Of a DNA stretch of 7,863 nt, positions 1-4,533 are shown in pieces; within the stretch, counting starts at the first letter, position 1, and each line of letters begins with the position of its first letter. The stretch comes from CAIKBL01 sp043734785 (GTDB lineage: Bacteria; Pseudomonadota; Gammaproteobacteria; Ga0077536). The notes below the pieces were generated by a model. The model searched no databases. It had not been told where the DNA came from and saw only the letters and a program-made list of their open reading frames with translations. The position numbers were made by a program, and so were the translations under genes. Location of the stretch: assembly GCA_043734785.1 (NCBI GenBank), contig JAYTEX010000222.1:1-7863 (forward strand), read 5' to 3'.

Positions 1-167
1 GAGACGACTACTTAAGGCGATTTACCCCTTCACCCCGTGTTCCGACAAGGGGTCCAGTAAAAGATAAGTTCGAGATTCCACTGGATTCCGGCTTTCGCCG
101 GAATGACGAGGGGCAGGATTACGCATTTTGTGGCATTTCTGCTTAAATAGTCGTCCCTGAAAAAAGC
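1..167. repeat. MITE-like element A, copy 1 (left end cut by window)
   Basis: This segment matches 495-644 almost base for base, with a few substitutions and 1-2 nt indels. Its right end, 142-167, is the near-exact reverse complement of the left end of copy 2 at 486-510, differing by two mismatches and one extra A. The element therefore appears to have terminal inverted repeats of about 25 bp containing TCAGAGACGACTACTTAAG or its variant, and a total length near 176 bp, with about 9 bp lying left of the window. It has no coding capacity. A perfect 8-4-8 inverted repeat, ATTCCGGC/GCCGGAAT, sits inside at 85-104. It fits a non-autonomous mobile repeat; I do not know which transposase would move it. 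Confidence 0.7.
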
Positions 168-283
168 ATTCTGCGCGGTGGCAATAGGGAACTGCTCGCA
201 TTATGGCGAGATGATTTTGCAAGATTGGTGGGTTACGCCGAGCGAAAGCTTGCAAAACCGCGCGCAGACAGGAAACCCGAGAG

Positions 284-343
284 GGTAGGTTGGGGTGAGC
301 TTGACCCGATCGGGGTTGTTGGGGTGAGCTTGCGAAGCCCAAC
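284..343. repeat. GTTGGGGTGAGCTTG short direct repeat pair
   Basis: GTTGGGGTGAGCTTG occurs at 289-303 and again at 318-332, 29 bp apart. The second copy ends in a small inverted repeat (GTTGGG at 318-323 with CCCAAC at 338-343). Repeats built on GTTGGG...CCCAAC are common between genes in proteobacteria. No function can be assigned. Confidence 0.55.
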
Positions 344-411
344 TAGTGAGTAGACCAGCTCGCGCGGATACTCAGATTCGCGACTCCTTGGTCACTCGGC
401 GGATAATGGAT

Positions 412-440
412 GTTGGGGTTCGCGGCACTCACCCCAACCT
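412..440. repeat. GTTGGGGT/ACCCCAAC inverted repeat
   Basis: GTTGGGGT at 412-419 pairs perfectly with ACCCCAAC at 431-438 across an 11-nt loop. The right arm with its flank (CTCACCCCAACCTAC) is the reverse complement of the GTAGGTTGGGGTGAG at 285-299, so the two sites belong to one dispersed repeat family in opposite orientations. Confidence 0.55.
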
Positions 441-485
441 ACCTGGAACACGCTGCCCGCATGCGCTTTGGCTGCGATAGAAGCG

Positions 486-644
486 GCTTTTTCAGAGACG
501 ACTACTTAAGGCGATTTACCCCTTCACCCCGTGTTCCGACAAGGGGTCCAGTAAAAGATAAGTTCGAGATTCACTGGATTCCGGCTTTCGCCGGAATGTC
601 GAGGGCGCAGGATTACGCATTTTTGTGGCATTTCTGCTTAAGTA
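486..644. repeat. MITE-like element A, copy 2 (right end truncated)
   Basis: This is a second copy of the element at 1-167, in the same orientation, with an intact left terminal repeat at 486-510. It follows copy 1 to about 644, where only CTTAAGTA of the right terminal repeat remains before the sequence diverges. The internal ATTCCGGC/GCCGGAAT palindrome is at 578-597. Element B begins only about 10 bp beyond the break, so a later rearrangement or insertion probably removed the end. Confidence 0.7.
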
Positions 645-654
645 AGTGCCATTC

Positions 655-796
655 GGGTCAGAGATCTCGAATTCAGAAACGGGATCCTTACCGGTCCCGG
701 TCCACTTGTGCCGGTTCGGTGCCGGAGTTTTGTTTATTAGGGGCGATGGACGAAGGAATTACATCTGCAATAAGCAAAACTCCGGCACCGAACCGG
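655..796. repeat. Hairpin element B, copy 1
   Basis: About 140 bp here recur at 2518-2669, on the other side of the amidase gene and in the same orientation. The right part can fold into a long hairpin: 711-738 pairs with 769-796 over 28 bp with one mismatch (the 20-bp core 713-732/775-794 is perfect), with a 30-nt middle. The left part, from 655 to 710, is shared between copies but not part of the stem. No gene lies inside. It resembles a small non-autonomous mobile or REP/MITE-type repeat, but I do not recognise its family. Confidence 0.7.
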
Positions 797-845
797 GCTC
801 CCGACGATGGCGGCAAGCATCGCGAGCTTCAAGCCAAGCCGCGTG

Positions 846-865
846 AGCGGGCCGCGCGGCCCGCT
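846..865. other. Perfect 20-bp GC palindrome upstream of the amidase
   Basis: AGCGGGCCGC is followed directly by its exact reverse complement. It ends 75 bp before the amidase start codon. It could be a protein binding site or a cruciform/hairpin in the 5' leader. No T-run follows, so it is not a typical intrinsic terminator. The role is unknown. Confidence 0.4.
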
Positions 866-928
866 AGGAGCGGTGCCGGCATTGGGTTATGTTGCGGCGG
901 CGCCCCGGTCCCAGGCGCGTCGCACCTT

Positions 929-933
929 AGGAG
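929..933 (+). promoter_or_regulatory. Ribosome binding site fixing the amidase start
   Basis: AGGAG lies 7 nt before the ATG at 941. The frame stays open far upstream (to about 410), but only this ATG has a good Shine-Dalgarno sequence. Everything upstream is repeat DNA, and the family homology begins after this Met. Confidence 0.8.
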
Positions 934-940
934 AGCAAGC

Positions 941-2464
941 ATGCCTTCATCGCCCGCCGTTGCCCCCATCACACGCGCCGAATTGCGCGCCAGTGCCGAT
1001 ACCCTCGCGATGTCCTTGTCGGACGCCGAGCTCGACATGTATGCCGCCTTCATGGGCGGCCTGACCGCCGACTACAACCTCATCGCGAGCCTCCAAGCAG
1101 AGCGCCTGCCGAGCAAGTATCCGCGTGGTGCTGGCTACCGCCCGAGCGCGGACGAGAACCCCTATAACGCCTGGTACTGGAAGTGTTCGATCAAGGGCGC
1201 GCCCAGCGGCAAGCTGGCCGGCAAGCGCGTCGTCATCAAGGACAATATTGGCGTCGCCGGTCTGCCCATGATGAATGGCTCAAAAGTGATGGAAGGCTTC
1301 GTGCCGGATGAGGACGCGACCGTCGTCAGCCGCGTTCTCGATGCCGGTGCGGAAGTGATCGGCAAGGCGGTGTGCGAGAACTTCTGCTTCTCCGGCGGCA
1401 GCCACACCTCGGCGACCGGGGCGGTGCGCAATCCCCGCAATCCCGATTACATGACCGGCGGCTCGTCGAGCGGCTGCGCGGCCTTGCTGCTGACCGGCGA
1501 AGCGGATCTGGCCATCGGCAGCGACCAGGGCGGTTCGGTGCGCATGCCGGCGTCCTTCTCCGGCATCTGTGGCATCAAACCGACCTATGGCCTGGTGCCC
1601 TACACCGGCGCCGCGCCGATCGAACAATCGGTCGATCACTTAGGCCCGATGGGCATGAGCAGCGCAGACTGCGCGCTGTTGCTGGAAGTGCTGGCCGGCT
1701 ACGACGACGGTCGCGACCCGCGTCAATTCGCGGGCCTCGTGCCCAAACCCTATGTCAGCGCGCTTGCGCAGGGCGTGAAGGGCTTGCGCTTCGGCATCGT
1801 GCGCGAAGGTTTCGGCACACCGGGCGCGCAAGCCGACGTCGACGCGATGGTGCGCAGCCAGGCCCTGCGCTTACGCGAAGCCGGCGCGACGGTCGAAGAG
1901 ATCTCGGTGCCCATGCATGCCCAGGGCCCGGCCATCATGTTCACCAGCATCATGGACAACACGCTCTCGACCTTCACCGATCAGGGCGCGAGCGGCCCCA
2001 ATGTGCGCGGTCACTTCCCACTGGCGGCCATCGAATTCTATCGTCGCAGCCATCGCGAGCGTGCCGATGACTTTCCGGTCACGGTCAAGACCATGCTGCT
2101 GTTCGGTCTCGCCATGCGGCGTCGCTACGGTCATTACTACTCGGCCAAGGCCCACAACCTAGTGCGCAGCCTGCGCGCCGCCTATGACGATGCCTTGCGC
2201 CGTTGCGACATCCTCGTCATGCCGACCACGCCGATGAAGGCTCATCGCATTCCGCCGCCGAATGCCGGCCCGGAAGTCATCATGGGCTGCGCGCTCGACA
2301 TGACCGGTAACACCTGTCCTTTCGATGCCAGCGGTCATCCATCCATGAGCGTGCCGGCGGGCATGTCTGAAGGCCTGCCCGTCGGCATCATGTTCACTGG
2401 CCGTCACGGCGAGGATGACGTGGTCTTGCGCGCCGGGCATGCCTTCGAGCAGCTGGTGCGCTGA
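941..2464 (+). CDS. Amidase, amidase signature family
   Basis: This 507-residue cytoplasmic enzyme is predicted to hydrolyse a carboxylic amide to the acid and ammonia. The amidase-signature Ser-cisSer-Lys triad is visible: Lys100 in VVIKDNIG, Ser175 in the TGGSSSG loop and Ser199 in DQGGSVRMP. The GIKPTYGLVPYTG stretch follows, as in the nitrile-hydratase-linked amidases of Rhodococcus type, which are about 520 residues long. It is a paralogue or close relative of the amidase at 4534-6054: by eye roughly six in ten residues agree in the core. No signal peptide is seen. The gene stands alone on the plus strand, converging on the nitrile hydratase operon, with copies of element B on both sides. 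It may act on amides made by that operon, but it is not cotranscribed with it. The exact substrate cannot be read from the sequence. Confidence 0.93.
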   Translation: MPSSPAVAPITRAELRASADTLAMSLSDAELDMYAAFMGGLTADYNLIASLQAERLPSKYPRGAGYRPSADENPYNAWYWKCSIKGAPSGKLAGKRVVIKDNIGVAGLPMMNGSKVMEGFVPDEDATVVSRVLDAGAEVIGKAVCENFCFSGGSHTSATGAVRNPRNPDYMTGGSSSGCAALLLTGEADLAIGSDQGGSVRMPASFSGICGIKPTYGLVPYTGAAPIEQSVDHLGPMGMSSADCALLLEVLAGYDDGRDPRQFAGLVPKPYVSALAQGVKGLRFGIVREGFGTPGAQADVDAMVRSQALRLREAGATVEEISVPMHAQGPAIMFTSIMDNTLSTFTDQGASGPNVRGHFPLAAIEFYRRSHRERADDFPVTVKTMLLFGLAMRRRYGHYYSAKAHNLVRSLRAAYDDALRRCDILVMPTTPMKAHRIPPPNAGPEVIMGCALDMTGNTCPFDASGHPSMSVPAGMSEGLPVGIMFTGRHGEDDVVLRAGHAFEQLVR

Positions 2465-2517
2465 AGGCTTTGGCACGATGAGTTCACGCGCGCCGGCCAG
2501 TCGCCGGGGAGTTCAAT

Positions 2518-2669
2518 GGGTCTAGAGAGATCGTGAATTCAGAAACGGGATCCTTACCGATCCTGGTCCACTTGTGCGGGTTCGGCGCCGGAGTTTTGTT
2601 TATTAGGGGGCGATGGACGAAGGAATTACATCTGCAATAAGCAAATAAGCAAAGCTCCGGCACCGAACC
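2518..2669. repeat. Hairpin element B, copy 2
   Basis: This is the second copy of the element at 655-796, in direct orientation. The stem arms are 2579-2598 and 2650-2669, with two mismatches across 20 bp. Compared with copy 1 it carries an extra G near 2610 and a short duplication giving AATAAGCAAATAAGCA, so it is about 9 bp longer. The divergence shows that the copies are not a recent assembly artefact. Together the copies bracket the amidase at 941-2464. Confidence 0.7.
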
Positions 2670-2747
2670 ACTGCTCCGATATGGTTTCGAGGCCTTTACG
2701 GATGAGCCGTTGAAATTATTTTTGCCCGTTCATTGAAGGTCATGGAG

Positions 2748-2794
2748 TTGGGGACGGATTTATTATTTGTTGCCGGAAAATAAATCCGCCCCAA
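2748..2794. repeat. Imperfect hairpin of the GGGGACGGATTTAT kind
   Basis: TTGGGGACGGATTTATT at 2748-2764 pairs with 2779-2794 (AATAAATCCGCCCCAA), leaving one bulged base and a 14-nt loop. Sequences of the form AATAAATCCGTCCCC are frequent dispersed repeats in proteobacteria, often near REP-associated transposase genes. No such transposase is in this window. It lies 65 bp past the operon's last stop codon and could hinder transcription, though no U-run follows on either strand. Confidence 0.5.
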
Positions 2795-2858
2795 TTCCGG
2801 CGACGAAGTCGGTCCGTTGCGAGCGGCGAGCCGCGATGTCTGTGGTGGAATAGAGCCG

Positions 2859-3242
2859 CTAGTGGGAGCGGTGATCCTCGTCATGGTCATGGTCATGATG
2901 ATCGTGATCGTGGTCTGCGGTCTGCGCGGCGTGCAGTCGGTGGCGAGCGCTCGCCAGTTGGCTCGCGTTCACGAGACCGCGCGCGGCCACCAGGTGCTCC
3001 GCCGCCGTCAACCACAGAAGATAGTACGGGGTCGGCTCAGCTCGCGTGCGGTCAGCGGCGATTTCTGTCGCGAGGGCCGCTACCCATTCGCTCCATTCGA
3101 AGCAACCGCGTTGATGGAGATGGACCACGAGCGCGAAGGCTTTCGCCTCCCACGGTGCCGCAAAGACCGCGCCCTCCTCATCTTGAGGCAATCCTGGGAC
3201 GGCCGCTAAGTTCGGCAATGCCGGGCCGCTTTCCGCGCTCAT
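2859..3242 (-). CDS. Nitrile hydratase accessory protein with His/Asp-rich tail
   Basis: This 127-residue protein belongs to the accessory/activator family (P14K type) that helps assemble the metal-loaded alpha subunit of nitrile hydratase and thiocyanate hydrolase. The family core is clear: an LPNLAAVPGLP-like N-terminus, FAAPWEAKAFALVVHLHQRG around residues 27-46, FEWSEWVAALATEI to about 61, and YYLLWLTAAEHLV near 73-85. The core ends near 108. After it comes an unusual tail (residues 110-127) with eight His, seven Asp and one Glu, like the metal-binding tracts of nickel and cobalt chaperones. Storage or delivery of cobalt is my inference. The start was chosen as the Met one nucleotide after the stop of the beta C-terminal gene; longer in-frame starts would run backwards into that gene. 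It is the last gene of the operon. Confidence 0.88.
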   Translation of the reverse strand: MSAESGPALPNLAAVPGLPQDEEGAVFAAPWEAKAFALVVHLHQRGCFEWSEWVAALATEIAADRTRAEPTPYYLLWLTAAEHLVAARGLVNASQLASARHRLHAAQTADHDHDHHDHDHDEDHRSH

Positions 3243-3243
3243 A

Positions 3244-3591
3244 TCAGGCCGGTTCCATATAGTCGTCCCACACATCGACGAGCAGTTCGTCGTTGCCGCG
3301 CGCATCTGCGCCCCACAGTTCCTGGGCACTGAAACGCACGAGATAGATGTGCTGTGGCTTCTCACCTTGGCCGGCAGCGTAGGTATCGGGAAACACGAAA
3401 ACGCCGTGGTCCCGTTCGATCAAACCGACCTTGCCGCGGATATAGCGCGGCATCCTCGTGTGACCTTGTGGATTGATATTGCGCACGTGCACACGATCGC
3501 CCGATTTAAAACGAGGTGCAACTGCTTGATTAACGCGCGCGCTGGCGCCGGCGGCGGTCGCGGCGAGTGCTTGTTGGGGATTAATCGCCAT
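3244..3591 (-). CDS. Nitrile hydratase beta subunit, C-terminal half (separate gene)
   Basis: This 115-residue protein corresponds to the C-terminal, SH3-like barrel domain of nitrile hydratase beta. It has a 26-residue Ala-rich leader matching the usual interdomain linker, then FKSGDRVHVRNINPQGHTRMPRYIRGKVG-type conserved sequence (about 28-56), VFVFPDTYA, HIYLVRFSAQELWG and a final VDVWDDYMEPA. Arg46 in GHTRMP aligns with Arg141 of the Rhodococcus N-771 beta subunit, one of two arginines that contact the oxidised metal-ligand cysteines. The ATG overlaps the stop of the N-terminal half as TGATG and has its own AGGAG 8 nt upstream, so coupled reinitiation is likely. It is expected to form a three-subunit enzyme with the alpha protein and the N-terminal half. 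Confidence 0.9.
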   Translation of the reverse strand: MAINPQQALAATAAGASARVNQAVAPRFKSGDRVHVRNINPQGHTRMPRYIRGKVGLIERDHGVFVFPDTYAAGQGEKPQHIYLVRFSAQELWGADARGNDELLVDVWDDYMEPA

Positions 3592-3902
3592 CAGTGGTTC
3601 TCCTGCGCAAGCTGCAGGCGACGTGCCTCCAATTCAGCTTGTGTGAGGACGCCTTTTTCCACCAACAACGTCTCATAAGCGTGCAGCCAGTGTTCGTAGT
3701 AGGTGGTGTTCAGATAGGCCTGCGCGCCCATCCGTTCAATCGCGTGCCGTAATTCATCGACACTGAAAGTGCCGTTCGCAGAAATCGGCAGGAACATGCC
3801 GAACACCCGGCGCTCCCACTCATGATGGAACACGGGTTCATTGTGCTCGACCACCATCGGCCCCAGCCCATGCATGCCGCCCAGATCGTGAATGCCATTC
3901 AT
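3591..3902 (-). CDS. nthB: Nitrile hydratase beta subunit, N-terminal half (separate gene)
   Basis: This 103-residue protein starts with MNGIHDLGGMHGLG, the hallmark N-terminus of nitrile hydratase beta. It continues with FHHEWERRVFGM, FSVDELRHAIERM and YLNTTYYEHWLHAYETLLVEKGVLTQAELEAR, then ends in NH and a TGA stop where an ordinary beta subunit would enter its linker. Arg52 in VDELRHAIERM matches the conserved arginine (Arg52 in Pseudonocardia, Arg56 in Rhodococcus N-771) that touches the metal-site cysteines. The Met at 3902 was preferred over the one at 3947 because the family homology begins there, AGGAG lies 7 nt before it, and the longer form would overlap the alpha gene. Together with the next gene it makes 218 residues, the length of a normal undivided beta. 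Confidence 0.92.
   Translation of the reverse strand: MNGIHDLGGMHGLGPMVVEHNEPVFHHEWERRVFGMFLPISANGTFSVDELRHAIERMGAQAYLNTTYYEHWLHAYETLLVEKGVLTQAELEARRLQLAQENH
3600..3604 (-). promoter_or_regulatory. Ribosome binding site of the beta C-terminal gene
   Basis: On the minus strand AGGAG stands 8 nt before the ATG at 3591, within the last codons of the N-terminal half. A dedicated site at standard spacing argues that the beta split is a working gene arrangement rather than a chance frameshift. Confidence 0.7.
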
Positions 3903-3909
3903 CGCAATG

Positions 3910-3914
3910 CTCCT
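3910..3914 (-). promoter_or_regulatory. Ribosome binding site of the beta N-terminal gene
   Basis: AGGAG on the minus strand overlaps the TAG stop of the alpha gene and lies 7 nt before the ATG at 3902. It supports this start over the upstream in-frame ATG at 3947 inside the alpha gene. Confidence 0.75.
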
Positions 3915-4515
3915 ACTTCGCAGGCGCTTGAACGTTGGCGACACCAATCATGGAATCCCGCGTGACCAACTCCGCGAGCTTTTCCTCACTCCAGCCCTCG
4001 GTGCCGGCCGGGCGTTCTGGCAGCACCATGTAGCGGAGTTCGGCCGTGCTATCCCACACTTGCACGCGCACGGTATCGGGCAGGTTCAGGCCGAATTCCT
4101 GCAGCACGCCGCGCGGCTCGCTGACCACGCGCGAGCGATAGGGCGCGGATTTGAACCACACCGGTGGCAAGCCGAGCGTCGGCCACGGATAGCAGGAACA
4201 CAGGGTACAAACGATGACATTGTGCGTATCCGGCGTATTCTCGATCACGACCATGTCTTCGCCCTGGATGCCGGAATAGCCGAGTTCGGCGATGGCCTTG
4301 GTACCATCCGCGAGCAGCCGCTGCTTGTATTGGGGATCGACCCATGCGCGGGCCACTACTCTCGCGCCGTTCCGCGGCCCGATCTTATGCTCGTAGGTGT
4401 CAATCAAGGCATCGACGGCAGCGGGATCGATCAACCCCTTTTCCACCAGCAGAGATTCCAGTGCCTTGACCCGGATTTCGACATCCGTCAGTGGACGATT
4501 ATGGTTGGCGCTCAT
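3913..4515 (-). CDS. nthA: Nitrile hydratase alpha subunit, cobalt type
   Basis: This 200-residue catalytic subunit binds the non-corrin metal and, with beta, hydrates nitriles to amides in the cytoplasm. The metal claw is VCTLCSCYPWP, with ligands Cys103, Cys106, Ser107 and Cys108. Thr104 and Tyr109 are the residues seen in cobalt enzymes; iron enzymes have Ser and Thr at these places. In the family two of these cysteines are oxidised to sulfinic and sulfenic acid. The N-terminal helical part (VKALESLLVEKGLID) and the region after the claw (GLPPVWFKSAPYRSRVVSEPRGVLQEFG) are typical. AGAGGA precedes the ATG by 6 nt. The gene follows the amidase by 18 nt and precedes beta-N by 10 nt. Amidase-alpha-beta-accessory order is also known for the cobalt enzyme of Pseudomonas putida 5B. 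A thiocyanate hydrolase gamma role is possible but less likely, given the nitrile-hydratase-like beta-N sequence. Confidence 0.95.
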   Translation of the reverse strand: MSANHNRPLTDVEIRVKALESLLVEKGLIDPAAVDALIDTYEHKIGPRNGARVVARAWVDPQYKQRLLADGTKAIAELGYSGIQGEDMVVIENTPDTHNVIVCTLCSCYPWPTLGLPPVWFKSAPYRSRVVSEPRGVLQEFGLNLPDTVRVQVWDSTAELRYMVLPERPAGTEGWSEEKLAELVTRDSMIGVANVQAPAK

Positions 4516-4533
4516 GTCAGATCCTCTTGACGC

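Larger units (their letters stand above)
1..940. other. Gene-free region made of short repeats
   Basis: I see no credible gene here. The open frames that cross the region run through repeat copies, lack ribosome binding sites and give proline/arginine-rich translations of no recognisable family. On the minus strand one frame gives the RHSGESRNP peptide, which is what ATTCCGG...CCGGAAT repeats usually yield when translated. The region holds two copies of element A, GTTGGGG-type repeats, one copy of hairpin element B and a GC palindrome, described separately. Between them, positions 168-283 and 345-411 show nothing I can name, and 797-845 and 866-928 look like plain amidase upstream sequence. 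Confidence 0.75.
2465..2858. other. Convergent intergenic region with repeats only
   Basis: The region lies between the 3' ends of the plus-strand amidase and the minus-strand nitrile hydratase operon. It contains element B copy 2 and an imperfect hairpin at 2748-2794. I see no gene and no classical intrinsic terminator with a T-run for either transcript; the hairpins may serve in part as barriers. Confidence 0.6.

Noticed and set aside
22..342. Minus-strand frame of 106 codons
   Set aside because: Its RHSGESRNP-type translation comes from the ATTCCGG...CCGGAAT repeat; such frames are well-known false genes.
284..343. CRISPR array from the two 15-bp repeats
   Set aside because: There are only two copies, the repeat is too short and no cas gene is near.
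662..687. Closely spaced AGATCT, GAATTC and GGATCC sites suggesting a cloning polylinker
   Set aside because: The same stretch recurs at 2528-2553 with natural-looking substitutions inside a diverged repeat, so it is genomic and not vector.
410..940. N-terminal extension of the amidase frame by 177 codons
   Set aside because: It runs through element A and element B copies, has no ribosome binding site at 410 and no family homology. The ATG at 941 has AGGAG at 7 nt.
1372..2070. Plus-strand frame of 232 codons
   Set aside because: It lies in another frame of the amidase gene, with Arg-rich composition and no ribosome binding site.
3580..3610. Beta gene broken by frameshift (pseudogene)
   Set aside because: The ATG with AGGAG at 8 nt, the TGATG overlap, the linker position of the break and the retained arginines fit a working split better. 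Read-level checking is still needed.
3244..3902. Calling the two beta genes thiocyanate hydrolase alpha and beta
   Set aside because: The N-terminal half begins MNGIHDLGGMHG and follows nitrile hydratase throughout, and amidases are linked. The three-gene design alone is not enough.
3892..4530. Plus-strand frame of 212 codons
   Set aside because: It is the antisense shadow of the nitrile hydratase alpha gene, whose metal claw and conserved blocks are unmistakable.
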